NCBI GenBank assembly: GCA_029846755.1
Contig: JARWBI010000013.1
Span: 1-64,000, forward strand
Length of the DNA: 64,000 nucleotides
Source: Falsirhodobacter flavus
GTDB lineage: Bacteria > Pseudomonadota > Alphaproteobacteria > Rhodobacterales > Rhodobacteraceae
Direction: 5' to 3'
The notes below the pieces were generated by a model, which saw only the letters and a list, made by a program, of their open reading frames with translations, was not told the DNA's origin and did not search any database. Below are positions 18,028 through 27,742 of this stretch, one piece after another; positions within the stretch are counted from its first letter, which is position 1, and each line of letters begins with the position of its first letter. The position numbers and the translations under genes are program-made.

Positions 18028-20900
18028 TCTGCGGCGGGCAGGATGCGGCGGGACATGACGCTCTGCGCCTCGTATCCCTCCTGCCAGTCCGTCGGGCCGT
18101 TGGACGGGGTGATCTGCACGGCGGTCACCTTGTATTCGGGGCAGTTCGTCGCCCAGTCGGAAAAATCGGTGGTGATGACATTGGCCTGCGTCGTCGGGTG
18201 ATGGAAGGTAGTATAGACCACACCCGGCGACACGCGATCCGTAATCAGCGCGCGCAGCGTCGTATCGCCGGACCGAGAGGCCAGACGCACCCAGTCGCCA
18301 TCCTTGACGCCCCGCACCTCGGCATCGTGGGGGTGGATTTCCAGCCGGTCCTCGGGGTGCCAGGCGGTGTTCGCGGTCCGCCGCGTCTGCGCGCCGACGT
18401 TGTAATGCGACAGAATGCGCCCCGTGGTCAGCAGCAGGGGGAAACGCGGACCCGTCCGTTCGTCCGTCGCCACGTATTCGGTGTTGATGAACTTGCCCTT
18501 TCCCCGCACGAAACCGTCCACATGCATCATCGGCGTGCCTTCCGGCGCGGCCTCGTTGCAGGGCCACTGAACCGAGCCGAGTTCCTCCAGCCTCTCGTAT
18601 GTCACACCCGCGAAGGAGGGAGTGGTCAGCGCGATCTCGTCCATGATCTGGCTGGGGTGGGTATAGTGCCAGTCCGCCCCCATCGCCTGCGCGAACCGCT
18701 GCGTCACCTCCCAATCGGCATAGCCGTTGCGAGGGGCCATGACCTTGCGCACACGGTTGATGCGGCGTTCGGCATTGGTGAAGGTGCCGTCCTTCTCCAA
18801 GAAAGACGAACCGGGAAAGAAGACATGGGCATAGTTCGCCGTCTCGTTCAGGAACAGGTCGTGGACGATCACGCAATCCATCGCCGCCAGCCCCGCCGCG
18901 ACGTGTTTGGTGTCGGGGTCGGATTGCAGGATGTCCTCGCCCTGGCAGTAAAGGCCGCGGAACGTGCCTTCGACCGCCGCGTCAAGCATGTTGGGGATAC
19001 GCAGGCCCGGCTCGTCGTCGATCTGCACGCCCCAGATATGTTCGTAGGTCGCCCGTGCATCCGCGTTCTTCACATGGCGGTAGCCCGGCAGCTCGTGCGG
19101 GAAACTGCCCATGTCGCAGGATCCTTGCACGTTGTTCTGCCCGCGCAACGGGTTCACGCCAACGCCGGGGCGCCCGATGTTGCCTGTCAGCATCGCAAGG
19201 TTGGCGATGCCGATGACGGTGGTGGACCCCTGCGAATGTTCGGTCACCCCCAGCCCGTAATAGATCGCGCCGTTGCCGCCTTTGGCGAACAGCCGGGCCG
19301 CCGCACGCACCTCGGCTGCGGGAACGCCGGTCAGCAGTTCCACAGCCTCGGGCGAATGGTTCGGGCGGGCGACGAATTCGGCATAGTCCTGAAATTCATC
19401 CCAGTCGCAGCGGGTGCGGATGAACTCCTCGTCCATCAGCCCCTCGGTCACGATCACATGGGCGAGCGCGGTAACCATCGCGACGTTGGTGCCGGGCTTC
19501 AGCGGCAGGTGGTGCTGGGCCTTGATATGGGGGCTTTCCACGATGTCTGTGCGGCGCGGGTCGATGACGATCAGCTTGGCCCCCGCCCGCAGACGTTTCT
19601 TCAGACGGCTGGCAAAGACCGGATGGCCATCGGTCGGGTTCGCGCCGATGATCATCACGACATCGGTTTCCTCGACCGAGTCGAAGTCCTGCGTCCCCGC
19701 CGATGTCCCGAAGGTCTGCCCCAGCCCGTATCCGGTCGGCGAATGGCAGACCCGCGCGCAGGTGTCGGTGTTGTTGTTGCGGAACACCTGACGGGTCAGC
19801 TTCTGGACCAGATAGGTTTCCTCGTTCGTGCAGCGGCTGGACGTGATGACGCCGATGCTATGCCGCCCATGTTCTGCCTGGATGGCCTTCATCCGGTTCG
19901 CGGCGAAGTTCATGGCTTCCTCCCACGACACTTCCTTCCATGGATCGTTGATGGAATCGCGGATCATCGGGTTCAGGATGCGGTCCTTGTGCGCGGCATA
20001 GCCATAGGCGAAGCGGCCCTTGACGCAAGAATGCCCCCGGTTCGCCTTGCCGTGCTTGTAAGGAACCATGCGGACCAGCTCGTCGCCGCGCATCTCGGCC
20101 TTGAAGGAACAGCCGACGCCGCAATAGGCGCAGGTGGTGATGACCGACCGCTCGGGCGTGCCGATCTCGATGATCGACTTTTCCTGAAGCGTCGCGGTCG
20201 GACAGGCCTGCACACAGGCGCCGCAGGACACACAATCCGACGACAGGAAATCGTCGCCCGCCATCCCCGCCGACACGCGGCTGTCGAAGCCCCGCCCTTC
20301 GATGGTCAGCGCGAAGGTGCCCTGCACTTCCTCGCAGGCGCGGACGCAGCGGTTGCAGACGATGCATTTCGCCGGGTCATAGGTGAAATAGGGGTTGCTG
20401 TCGTCCTTGGGGATATAGGCGGGGTTGGCCTCGCCATTTTCGCGCGGGCGGAAATGCGTCTCGACCGCCTCGTATCGCACATCGCGCAGGCCGACCGCGC
20501 CTGCCATGTCCTGCAACTCGCAATCGCCATTGGCCGAACAGGTCAGGCAATCGAGCGGATGGTCAGAGATGTAAAGCTCCATCACCCCGCGCCGAAGCTG
20601 CTTCAGTTTCGCGTTCTGGGTAGTGACGCTGATACCCGCCGCGACTGGGGTGGTGCAGGAAGCCGGGGTGCCGTTCCGGCCCTCGATCTCGACCAGGCAC
20701 AGCCGGCACGACCCCCACGCCTCCATGTTGTCGGACGCGCAGAGCTTCGGCACCGTGATCCCGATTTCCGCCGCGGCGCGCATGATGGACGTGCCTTCGG
20801 GAACCGTGACCTCGAACCCGTCGATGGTCAGCGTGACCATGGTCTTCGACTTGGACGCCGGGGTGCCGTAGTCGCGGTCGGGGATGATGAAGTCCTTCAT
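18024..20900 (-). CDS. fdsA: NAD-dependent formate dehydrogenase alpha (molybdenum) subunit
   Basis: A 958-residue catalytic subunit oxidising formate to CO2 at bis-MGD molybdenum. From the N-terminus: a 2Fe-2S domain (cysteines about 54, 65, 68, 82); an H-C-C-C 4Fe-4S site (about 114, 118, 121, 127); two ferredoxin 4Fe-4S sites (179-189 and 223-233); the Fe4S4 site of molybdopterin oxidoreductases (257, 260, 264, 292); then CARVCHSPT near 381-389, whose second cysteine is the presumed Mo ligand. A molydopterin-dinucleotide-binding domain closes the protein (NVGAQTRRTANTAWHPEDRLE). The start at 20900 (MKDFIIPDRDYGTP) overlaps the fdsB stop by four bases. Electrons go through FdsB to NAD in the cytosol. 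Confidence 0.97.
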   Translation of the reverse strand: MKDFIIPDRDYGTPASKSKTMVTLTIDGFEVTVPEGTSIMRAAAEIGITVPKLCASDNMEAWGSCRLCLVEIEGRNGTPASCTTPVAAGISVTTQNAKLKQLRRGVMELYISDHPLDCLTCSANGDCELQDMAGAVGLRDVRYEAVETHFRPRENGEANPAYIPKDDSNPYFTYDPAKCIVCNRCVRACEEVQGTFALTIEGRGFDSRVSAGMAGDDFLSSDCVSCGACVQACPTATLQEKSIIEIGTPERSVITTCAYCGVGCSFKAEMRGDELVRMVPYKHGKANRGHSCVKGRFAYGYAAHKDRILNPMIRDSINDPWKEVSWEEAMNFAANRMKAIQAEHGRHSIGVITSSRCTNEETYLVQKLTRQVFRNNNTDTCARVCHSPTGYGLGQTFGTSAGTQDFDSVEETDVVMIIGANPTDGHPVFASRLKKRLRAGAKLIVIDPRRTDIVESPHIKAQHHLPLKPGTNVAMVTALAHVIVTEGLMDEEFIRTRCDWDEFQDYAEFVARPNHSPEAVELLTGVPAAEVRAAARLFAKGGNGAIYYGLGVTEHSQGSTTVIGIANLAMLTGNIGRPGVGVNPLRGQNNVQGSCDMGSFPHELPGYRHVKNADARATYEHIWGVQIDDEPGLRIPNMLDAAVEGTFRGLYCQGEDILQSDPDTKHVAAGLAAMDCVIVHDLFLNETANYAHVFFPGSSFLEKDGTFTNAERRINRVRKVMAPRNGYADWEVTQRFAQAMGADWHYTHPSQIMDEIALTTPSFAGVTYERLEELGSVQWPCNEAAPEGTPMMHVDGFVRGKGKFINTEYVATDERTGPRFPLLLTTGRILSHYNVGAQTRRTANTAWHPEDRLEIHPHDAEVRGVKDGDWVRLASRSGDTTLRALITDRVSPGVVYTTFHHPTTQANVITTDFSDWATNCPEYKVTAVQITPSNGPTDWQEGYEAQSVMSRRILPAAE

Positions 20901-22414
20901 TCCGCTGCCTCCTTGTGGGTGGCGGTAAAGTCGCCCGGGAAATGGGTCAGCGCCGACATGACGGGGTAGGGTGTGAAGCCGCCCAGGGCGCAAAGCGATC
21001 CGGCCTTCATGGTGTTGCACAGGTCGGTCAGCAGCGGGATGGCCGATGCGTCGCCGCGCCCGATGCGGTCGATGGTTTCCGCGCCCCGCACCGCGCCGAT
21101 CCGGCAGGGGGTGCATTTGCCGCAGCTTTCGATCGCGCAGAATTCCATTGCGAAACGGGCCATCTTCAGCATGTCGGAGCGGTCGTCGAACACCACGATC
21201 CCCGCATGGCCGATCAGGCCCTCCTTGCCCGCGAAATCCTCGTATCCGAAGGGCGTGTCGAACAGCGCGCGCGGGAAATAGGCGCCCAAGGGTCCGCCTA
21301 CCTGCACCGCCTTCACCGGACGCCCCGAGGCGGTCCCGCCCGCCAGATCGTCCACGATTTCGCCCAGCGACATGCCGAAGGCCGTCTCGAACAGCCCCCC
21401 GCGCGCGACGTTGCCCGCGATCTGAAGCGGGATCGTCCCGCGCGACCGGCCAAGCCCGAACTCCTTGTAGAACGCCGCGCCCTTTTCCATGATGACCGGA
21501 ATAGTCGCGAGCGAGATCACGTTGTTCACGACCGTTGGCCGCCCCATGAACCCCTGAAGCGCAGGCAGCGGCGGCTTCGCCCGCACCACGCCGCGCTTCC
21601 CCTCCAGCGAGTTCAGAAGCGCGGTTTCCTCGCCGCAGACATAGGCCCCCGCGCCGATCCGCAGTTCCAGATCGAAACGGCGACCGCTGCCCAGAACGTC
21701 GCCCAGCAGCCCTTCGGCCTTTGCGATGCGGATCGCCTTGCCCATCACCTCGTTCGCATCGGGATATTCGGATCGCGAGTAGATGTAGCCCTTCGTCGCC
21801 CCCACCGCGATGCCCGCGATGACCATGCCCTCGATCACCGTGAAGGGGTCGCCTTCGAAGATCATCCGGTCGGCAAAGGTGCCGCTGTCGCCCTCGTCGG
21901 CATTGCAGACGATGTATTTCTGTGGGCCCGGGGCGTCATGGACGGTCTTCCACTTGATGCCGGTCGGAAAACCCGCACCGCCGCGCCCCCGCAGGCCGGA
22001 GTCCGCGACCTCGGCCACGATCTCTGCCCCCGTCATCGACAATGCCCGTTGCAGGCCCGAAAGACCGCCATGCGTCTCGTATTCGGCCATCGACAACGGA
22101 TCGATCACCCCGCAGCGGGCAAAGGTTAGACGGGTCTGGCGGCGCATCCATTCCAAGTCGTCGGTCCGGCCCAGCGATGGCAGCGTGCCGTCCAGAAGCG
22201 CCCCCGCATCCGCCGCGTCGAACGGACCATAGGCGACGCGGCCCTCGGGCGTCTCCACCTCGACCAGCGGCTCCAGCCAGACCATACCGCGCGAGCCGTT
22301 GCGCGTGATCTGCACGTCGATACCGCGCCGCGTCGCCTCATAGGCGATGGCGCGGGCGACCTCGTCGGCACCAAGCGCCTTGGCGGCAGCATCGAGAGGG
22401 ACATAGATCCTCAT
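20897..22414 (-). CDS. fdsB: NAD-dependent formate dehydrogenase beta (NADH/FMN) subunit
   Basis: A 505-residue NuoF-like flavoprotein. The centre has GLRGRGGAGFPTGIKW (NADH site), CNADEGDSGTFADRM (FMN site) and GAGAYVCGEETALLNSLEG. The C-terminus has a 4Fe-4S motif, SCGKCTPCRIGA. The first 120 or so residues form the usual FdsB extension. It takes electrons from FdsA and reduces NAD. The start at 22414 overlaps fdsG by four bases; a longer open frame upstream is the fdsG shadow. Confidence 0.97.
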   Translation of the reverse strand: MRIYVPLDAAAKALGADEVARAIAYEATRRGIDVQITRNGSRGMVWLEPLVEVETPEGRVAYGPFDAADAGALLDGTLPSLGRTDDLEWMRRQTRLTFARCGVIDPLSMAEYETHGGLSGLQRALSMTGAEIVAEVADSGLRGRGGAGFPTGIKWKTVHDAPGPQKYIVCNADEGDSGTFADRMIFEGDPFTVIEGMVIAGIAVGATKGYIYSRSEYPDANEVMGKAIRIAKAEGLLGDVLGSGRRFDLELRIGAGAYVCGEETALLNSLEGKRGVVRAKPPLPALQGFMGRPTVVNNVISLATIPVIMEKGAAFYKEFGLGRSRGTIPLQIAGNVARGGLFETAFGMSLGEIVDDLAGGTASGRPVKAVQVGGPLGAYFPRALFDTPFGYEDFAGKEGLIGHAGIVVFDDRSDMLKMARFAMEFCAIESCGKCTPCRIGAVRGAETIDRIGRGDASAIPLLTDLCNTMKAGSLCALGGFTPYPVMSALTHFPGDFTATHKEAAE

Positions 22415-22872
22415 GCCCGCATCTCCTCGACCAGGGCATCGAAACGCGCTTCGTCCAGCCGCCCGATCACGCGCCCGTCCACCAGCGCGGCAGGACCGCA
22501 GGCGCAAAGGCCGAGGCAGAAGACCGGCTCCAGCGTCACGTTCCCATCGGCGGTCGTTTCGTTCCAGTCGCAGCCGAGCCGTTCGCGCGCATGATCCGCC
22601 AGCGCATCGGCCCCGCGCGCCTGGCAGGCCTCGGCCCGGCACAGCTTCACGACATGACGGCCCGCGCGTTCCTCGCGGAAATCGTGATAGAAGCTCATGA
22701 CGCCATGCACCTCGGCGCGGGACAGGTTCAGCCCCTTGGCGATGATCGGCAACGCTTCCTGCGGGACATGGCCGAATGCCTCCTGCACGGCATGGAAGAT
22801 CGGCAGCAATGGCCCCTCCATGCCGTCATGTTCGGCAAGGATCTCTCCGACCCGCACGGCGACGTCCTGCAT
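22411..22872 (-). CDS. fdsG: NAD-dependent formate dehydrogenase gamma subunit
   Basis: A 153-residue NuoE-like thioredoxin-fold 2Fe-2S subunit. The cluster cysteines lie in KLCRAEACQARG and PVFCLGLCACGPAA. HVPQEALPIIAKGLNLSRAEVHGVMSFY is split over the helical N-terminal part. ATG at 22872 is preferred to the one at 22905 because GGGGAGGGG lies about eight bases before it. It is first gene of the fds operon, 92 bases after the LysR gene on the same strand. Confidence 0.93.
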   Translation of the reverse strand: MQDVAVRVGEILAEHDGMEGPLLPIFHAVQEAFGHVPQEALPIIAKGLNLSRAEVHGVMSFYHDFREERAGRHVVKLCRAEACQARGADALADHARERLGCDWNETTADGNVTLEPVFCLGLCACGPAALVDGRVIGRLDEARFDALVEEMRA

Positions 22873-22964
22873 CTGGCTAACCCCTCCCCGGTTTCGCTGC
22901 GGCAAGTTTGCGCCGGGGCAATAGGGGATTCAATGGGGATGACCCGTCACGCGATAGAAGCAGT

Positions 22965-23831
22965 CTATCGACCGGCGACGTCCAGCAGAGCCGCCAGCAA
23001 GGGCGTATGCGGTTTGCGGTGCAAAGCGATCAGGCCGACGGGATGGCCGACTTCCGGCAGGATCGGGATCGACACCAGATCGGCATCAGGCAGGAAGAAG
23101 TCGGCCAGCCGCGCGGGAACGATGCTGATCCATCGGCCCGTCTTCACATGGCTGGTCAGCACGATGGTCGAATTCGCCTCCACCGCCGGAAGGGGCGCGC
23201 CCCCGGCTTCGGCCAGATGACGATCCACGATGCGGCGGTTCTGCATGTCGCCGGTCAGAAGGCACAGCGGTTGGTCGCGCAACTCGGACCAGCGGATCGC
23301 GTCATGCCGCGCCAGCGGCGCATCGGCCCGGCACAGCACGCGATAGGTCTCGGTATAAAGCGGCAGCCGCGTCAGGCGGCCCGCCGCCTCGTCCAGATAG
23401 GTGATCCCGGCATCGAGTTCGAGCGATTCCACCCCCGCAAGGATGTCGGTGGCCGTGCGCGACAGGACCGACACGCGCACATTGGGATGGCGAGCGGTGA
23501 ACGGCACGGTCAGATCGGCCACCATCGGCAGGGCGGTGGGGATGACCCCGATGCGCAAGGTGCCGGACAGGCCCGACTTCGCCGCTCGCATCTCCTCGCG
23601 CATGGCGCGGGCGTCGCCGACGATGCGGCGGGCCCAGTCCAGCACGCGCTCGCCCTCCGGCGTCAGGCCCTGAAACCGCGATCCGCGAAACACCAGCTGC
23701 ACGCCAAGCTGATCCTCCAGCTGGCGGATGGCCGACGAGAGGCTGGGCTGCGTCACGCCCACCGCTTCGGCGGCGCGGCCGAAGTGACGCTCGCGCGCAA
23801 GGGCAATGAACATTTCCAGCCGATCTATCAT
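22965..23831 (-). CDS. LysR-family regulator upstream of the formate dehydrogenase operon
   Basis: A 288-residue LysR-type protein. The HTH is at residues 2-60 (MFIALARERHFGRAAEAVGVTQPSLS, QLEDQLGVQLVFRGSRF) and a LysR effector domain follows. The start at 23831 (MIDRLEMF) is the standard position; frames reaching 24044 or beyond run into the divergent S49 peptidase gene. It sits on the same strand directly before fdsG, so it could regulate the fds operon (an FdsR-like role) and be partly cotranscribed with it. Regulation is inferred from position only. Confidence 0.88.
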   Translation of the reverse strand: MIDRLEMFIALARERHFGRAAEAVGVTQPSLSSAIRQLEDQLGVQLVFRGSRFQGLTPEGERVLDWARRIVGDARAMREEMRAAKSGLSGTLRIGVIPTALPMVADLTVPFTARHPNVRVSVLSRTATDILAGVESLELDAGITYLDEAAGRLTRLPLYTETYRVLCRADAPLARHDAIRWSELRDQPLCLLTGDMQNRRIVDRHLAEAGGAPLPAVEANSTIVLTSHVKTGRWISIVPARLADFFLPDADLVSIPILPEVGHPVGLIALHRKPHTPLLAALLDVAGR

Positions 23832-23907
23832 GCCACTTCGTCGCAGAGCCGTGATCGCCGGGCAATGCTTCTTGTGGGGGATGGGGCGGCATTCTACATT
23901 CGTTCCC

Positions 23908-24684
23908 ATGATGCATATTCCGTTCACGAAGAAGAAACCGCTGGTCCCGGTGATCCGGTTGCAGGGTGCCATCGGCAGCGGGCGGCGCGGGCTGTCCGAT
24001 GCGGGCATGGCCCCGGTGATCGAAAAGGCGTTCGGGCGCGGCAAGCCCGCCGCCGTCGCCGTGGTGGTGAACTCGCCCGGCGGATCGCCGGTGCAGTCCA
24101 GCCTGATCGCCGCCCGAATCCGGCGTCTTGCGGACGAGAAATCCCTGCGCGTCCACGTCTTCGTCGAGGACGCTGCGGCTTCGGGCGGCTATTGGCTGGC
24201 CTGCGCGGGGGACGAGATCTATGTCGACGAAAGTTCCATCGTCGGGTCCATCGGCGTGATCTTCGCCAGCTTCGGATTTCCTGGCTTCATGGAGAAGCTG
24301 GGGATCGAGCGGCGGGTGCATACGGCGGGCAAATCCAAAAGCCTCGCCGATCCTTTCCTTCCCGAAAAGGACGAGGATGTGGAGCGGCTGAAGGCGATCC
24401 AGGCCCCGATCCACCGCGCCTTCATCGACCATGTGAAAGCCCGCCGCGGTGCGCGCCTGGCAGATGCCGACCTGTTCAACGCCGACATCTGGGTGGGGCG
24501 GCAGGCGGTGGATGTGGGGCTGGCGGACGGGGTCGGCCATCTGGTCCCCCGCATGAAGGAGCTTTACGGCAAGGACGTGCGGCTGGTTCCCCATGGTCCG
24601 AAGCGCGGCCTTCTGTCCCGCTTCGGGATGGAGGCACTGGCGCAGGTCGAGGAACGCGCATTGTGGTCGAGGCTGGGTCTGTAG
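23908..24684 (+). CDS. S49 (SppA-like) family serine peptidase
   Basis: A 258-residue protein with the SppA fold. VVNSPGGSPVQSSLIAARI is the oxyanion/ClpP-like segment. Further on, VEDAAASGGYWLACAGDEI holds the nucleophile serine (ASGGY) and SSIVGSIGVI follows. The catalytic lysine is probably in the KSKSLADPF stretch. No cleavable signal peptide is evident; the N-terminus is short and basic. Members cut signal-peptide remnants or membrane-associated proteins. The start at 23908 is chosen because upstream residues look like divergent-promoter sequence; 23911 or 23881 are alternatives. The next small gene follows at once. Confidence 0.87.
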   Translation: MMHIPFTKKKPLVPVIRLQGAIGSGRRGLSDAGMAPVIEKAFGRGKPAAVAVVVNSPGGSPVQSSLIAARIRRLADEKSLRVHVFVEDAAASGGYWLACAGDEIYVDESSIVGSIGVIFASFGFPGFMEKLGIERRVHTAGKSKSLADPFLPEKDEDVERLKAIQAPIHRAFIDHVKARRGARLADADLFNADIWVGRQAVDVGLADGVGHLVPRMKELYGKDVRLVPHGPKRGLLSRFGMEALAQVEERALWSRLGL

Positions 24685-24685
24685 G

Positions 24686-24829
24686 ATGCTGGTGAAGATC
24701 GCGATCATCTTTCTTGCCGTGATGGTGGCGCTGGCGATGTTCGGCGTGCTGCGCAAACGTCCGAAGCAGGGCATATGCCGCAAATGCGGGCGCCACATCA
24801 TCGGTGGCACCTGCGGATGCCGGAGGTAG
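24686..24829 (+). CDS. small membrane protein with C-terminal zinc-ribbon-like motif
   Basis: A 47-residue protein. One transmembrane helix (LVKIAIIFLAVMVALAMFGV) is followed by a basic stretch and two cysteine pairs, CRKC and CGC, separated by nine residues, as in a zinc ribbon. The start overlaps the last bases of the S49 peptidase stop region (TAGGATG), implying coupled translation. I know similar unnamed proteins in Rhodobacterales but no function. Its position suggests a partner or regulator of the peptidase. Confidence 0.7.
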   Translation: MLVKIAIIFLAVMVALAMFGVLRKRPKQGICRKCGRHIIGGTCGCRR

Positions 24830-25168
24830 CGATAGTGCCGCCGTCCGGGCAGCTTTCTTGCGTCTTCGACGGGCGGCATCAGGGGTGGAAAACTCCCGGT
24901 GCGCCCGGTCGCGGCTGAGGTTTTCCCCTTTGTCGTATTGCCGTCATCATTCCGTCGGAAATCCCTGCAAAACAAGGGAGTATCGGCCCACCGAAGAAAA
25001 AATTCCGCGGTTTACAAGCCTTTATGGTTTCGCCCAAAAAATGGGCAGATCGACGAAGCAAGCCGAAAACAAGGAGGAATCCCGGTTCGCCCGGATTTTT
25101 GCCCAGAGTTATCCCCAGAAACGGTGGATGCCTTTCCTCTTGCCCCTTTGCGCTTATCATTGCAGCCC
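24830..25168. other. intergenic region before uvrC
   Basis: No gene is seen in these 339 bases. An imperfect inverted repeat, TGCCGCCGTC (24836-24845) and GACGGGCGGCA (24868-24878), right after the small gene may end transcription. Short A-rich runs near 24990-25080 and an AAGGAGGA sequence at 25070-25077 with no long frame after it are noted. No alphaproteobacterial SOS box (GTTC-7-GTTC or GAAC-7-GAAC) was found, although uvrC follows. Confidence 0.4.
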
Positions 25169-27037
25169 ATGCCGGGAATCGACGACGTGACTGAAACCGC
25201 CACCGGACATCAGGTGATCCAGGGATATCTGCGGACGCTGGACGGCTCGCCCGGCGTCTATCGGATGTTGGATGCGCAATCGCAGGTTTTGTATGTCGGC
25301 AAGGCCCGCAACCTGAAGATGCGGGTGTCGAACTATGCCCGTCCGTCGGGCCATTCGGGGCGGATCGCGCGGATGATCCGCGAAACCGCCAGCATGATGT
25401 TCCTGACCACGCGCACCGAAACCGAGGCGCTGTTGCTGGAGCAGAACCTCATCAAGCAGCTGAAGCCGCGCTACAACGTGCTGCTGCGCGACGACAAATC
25501 GTTTCCGAACATCCTGATCGCGGGGGACCATCCGTTCCCGATGATCCGCAAGCATCGCGGCAAGCGGTCGGACCCCGGAAGCTATTTCGGTCCCTTCGCC
25601 AGCGCGGGGGCGGTGAACCGCACGCTGAACCAGTTGCAGCGCGTGTTCCTGTTGCGCACCTGTTCCGATCCGATGTTCGAAAGCCGGACGCGCCCTTGCC
25701 TGCTTTACCAGATCAAGCGCTGTTCGGCCCCCTGCGTCGGCAAGGTGGACGAGGCGGAATATGCGGGCCTCGTCGACGATGCGGTGCAGTTCCTGAAAGG
25801 CCGCACCACCCGTGTGCAGGCCGATCTGGCGCGCGAGATGGCGGCGGCCTCCGAGGAGATGGAGTTCGAACGCGCCGCCGCCCTGCGGGACCGGATCAAG
25901 GCGCTGACGCAGGTGCAGTCGGGCCAGTCGATCAACCCCAAGGGCGTGGCCGAGGCCGACGTCATCGCGCTGCACATGGAAGGGGGGCAGGCCTGCGTTC
26001 AGGTCTTCTTCATCCGCGCGAACCAGAGCTGGGGGAACCGCGACTTCTATCCCAAGATCGCCGGGGCCGACGCGCCCGAGGTGATGGAGGCGTTCCTGAC
26101 CCAGTTCTATGACGACAAGGAACCGCCGCGCATGGTTCTGCTGAACACCCCGGTGGACAACCCCGATCTGGTGCAGCAAGCGCTGTCGCAGCGGGCGGGG
26201 CGCAAGGTCGTGGTCGGCATCCCGCAGCGAGGCGAAAAGGCCGGGTTGGTCGAAAACGCCGCCCGCAACGCCCGCGAGAGCCTTGCCCGCCGCATGTCCG
26301 AAAGCGCGACCCAGACGAAGCTGCTCGAAGGTCTGGCCGAAGCGTTCGAGCTGGACGCCGCCCCGCGCCGGATCGAGGTCTATGACAACTCGCATATCCA
26401 GGGCACCAACGCGGTGGGCGGGATGATCGTGGCGGGGGCCGAGGGGTTCCTGAAAAGCCAGTATCGAAAATTCAACATCCGCAGCGATGCGGGCGCGAAC
26501 AGCGACGACTTCGGCATGATGAAGGAAGTCCTGACCCGCCGGTTCGAGCGGCTGCTGAAGGAAGACCCGAACCGCGAGTCCGAAGCATGGCCGGACCTTC
26601 TGCTGATCGACGGCGGCGCAGGGCAGGTCAGCGCGGTGCATCAGATCATGACCGAGATGGGCGTGGACGACATCGCGATGATCGGCGTCGCCAAGGGCAT
26701 CGACCGCGACGCCGGCAAGGAGGAGTTCCACCGCCCCGGCAGCCGCCCCTTCGCGCTGCGCCACAACGATCCGGTGCTGTATTTCGTCCAGCGCCTTCGG
26801 GACGAGGCGCACCGCTGGGCCATTGGTGCCCACCGCGCGAAACGGGCCAAAGCGGTTTCCGCAACCCCGCTGGACGACATCCCCGGCGTCGGCGCCACGC
26901 GCAAACGTGCGCTTCTGGCGCATTTCGGATCGGCCAAGGCGGTGGCGCGGGCTGGGCTGTCGGACCTTTCGGCGGTGGACGGGATTTCCGACGCGATGGC
27001 ACAGAACATCCACGATTTCTTCCATGACCAGCGCTGA
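25169..27037 (+). CDS. uvrC: excinuclease ABC subunit C
   Basis: A 622-residue nucleotide-excision-repair endonuclease that cuts on both sides of a lesion marked by UvrAB. The GIY-YIG domain is N-terminal ([20 protein letters not shown], about 35-110). The UVR helix pair is near 230-250 ([18 protein letters not shown]). The RNase H-like second nuclease contains [11 protein letters not shown], and the C-terminal helix-hairpin-helix pair starts at [13 protein letters not shown]. The start MPGIDDVTE is the most consistent; the open frame runs 90 codons further up without family resemblance. Confidence 0.96.
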   Translation: MPGIDDVTETATGHQVIQGYLRTLDGSPGVYRMLDAQSQVLYVGKARNLKMRVSNYARPSGHSGRIARMIRETASMMFLTTRTETEALLLEQNLIKQLKPRYNVLLRDDKSFPNILIAGDHPFPMIRKHRGKRSDPGSYFGPFASAGAVNRTLNQLQRVFLLRTCSDPMFESRTRPCLLYQIKRCSAPCVGKVDEAEYAGLVDDAVQFLKGRTTRVQADLAREMAAASEEMEFERAAALRDRIKALTQVQSGQSINPKGVAEADVIALHMEGGQACVQVFFIRANQSWGNRDFYPKIAGADAPEVMEAFLTQFYDDKEPPRMVLLNTPVDNPDLVQQALSQRAGRKVVVGIPQRGEKAGLVENAARNARESLARRMSESATQTKLLEGLAEAFELDAAPRRIEVYDNSHIQGTNAVGGMIVAGAEGFLKSQYRKFNIRSDAGANSDDFGMMKEVLTRRFERLLKEDPNRESEAWPDLLLIDGGAGQVSAVHQIMTEMGVDDIAMIGVAKGIDRDAGKEEFHRPGSRPFALRHNDPVLYFVQRLRDEAHRWAIGAHRAKRAKAVSATPLDDIPGVGATRKRALLAHFGSAKAVARAGLSDLSAVDGISDAMAQNIHDFFHDQR

Positions 27038-27076
27038 GCCCTTCCCACCCGCTGGCACAGGGAGTATGCCTTGCCC

Positions 27077-27742
27077 ATGACATGGAACCTGCCAAACGTC
27101 CTGACCGTCCTTCGTCTGCTGGCCGCACCGGGCGTGGCGCTGATGTTCCTGTATTTCCATCGTCCCTGGGCCGATTGGGCGGCGCTGGCGCTGTTCGTCG
27201 GCGCGGCGATCACCGACTGGTTCGACGGCTACCTTGCCCGCGCTTGGAAGCAGGAATCGAATTTCGGCCGGATGATGGACCCGATTGCCGACAAGGCCAT
27301 GGTCATTATCGCGCTGGTCATCATCACCGGATATTCCGGGATGAACCCGTGGCTGATCCTTCCCGTCACCGTGATCCTGTTCCGCGAAGTGTTCGTCTCG
27401 GGCCTACGTGAATTCCTTGGTAGCAAGGCGGGCCTGCTGCATGTGACGAAGCTGGCGAAATACAAAACGACGATGCAGATGGTCGCCATCGCGGTCCTGT
27501 TCCTCGGCACCGGGCTGGAGCATCTGGAGGGAATCGCCCGCCGCGGCATGACGACCGAGCAATATGCCGCGCTGGTCGCCATAGGCGAGGCCGATCCGAT
27601 CCGCAGTTGCGGCACGCGCGGCTGCGCCACGACCGCCACGCATATCGGGCTGGTGCTGATCTGGATCGCGGCGGTGCTGACGGCGATCACCGGGCTCGAC
27701 TATTTCCGCAAGTCGCTGCCCTTCCTGCGGGACGACAGATGA
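27077..27742 (+). CDS. pgsA: CDP-diacylglycerol-glycerol-3-phosphate 3-phosphatidyltransferase
   Basis: A 221-residue integral membrane enzyme making phosphatidylglycerol phosphate. The CDP-alcohol phosphotransferase signature is present (D-x2-DG-x2-AR-x8-G-x3-D-x3-D: TDWFDGYLARAWKQ then GRMMDPIADK). Several hydrophobic helices follow. A GGAG lies 12 bases before the ATG at 27077; TTG at 27071 is an alternative start. A 20-residue insert (EADPIRSCGTRGCATTATHI) precedes the last helix. It overlaps moaD by four bases, a layout common in this order. Confidence 0.93.
   Translation: MTWNLPNVLTVLRLLAAPGVALMFLYFHRPWADWAALALFVGAAITDWFDGYLARAWKQESNFGRMMDPIADKAMVIIALVIITGYSGMNPWLILPVTVILFREVFVSGLREFLGSKAGLLHVTKLAKYKTTMQMVAIAVLFLGTGLEHLEGIARRGMTTEQYAALVAIGEADPIRSCGTRGCATTATHIGLVLIWIAAVLTAITGLDYFRKSLPFLRDDR

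Noticed and set aside
18198-20969. 923-codon open frame antisense to fdsA
   Set aside because: High-GC shadow of a strongly supported gene; the composition is Arg/His/Asp-rich with no domain.
24686-24829. Treating the zinc-ribbon frame as a C-terminal extension of the peptidase
   Set aside because: A stop codon separates them and the small frame has its own start and a complete TM plus cysteine-motif layout.
25109-25117. TTATCCCCA, a DnaA-box-like sequence before uvrC
   Set aside because: Single imperfect copy with no cluster or AT-rich unwinding region; no sign of an origin.
25157-27160. 667-codon open frame antisense to uvrC
   Set aside because: Same shadow effect; uvrC has all its domains on the other strand.
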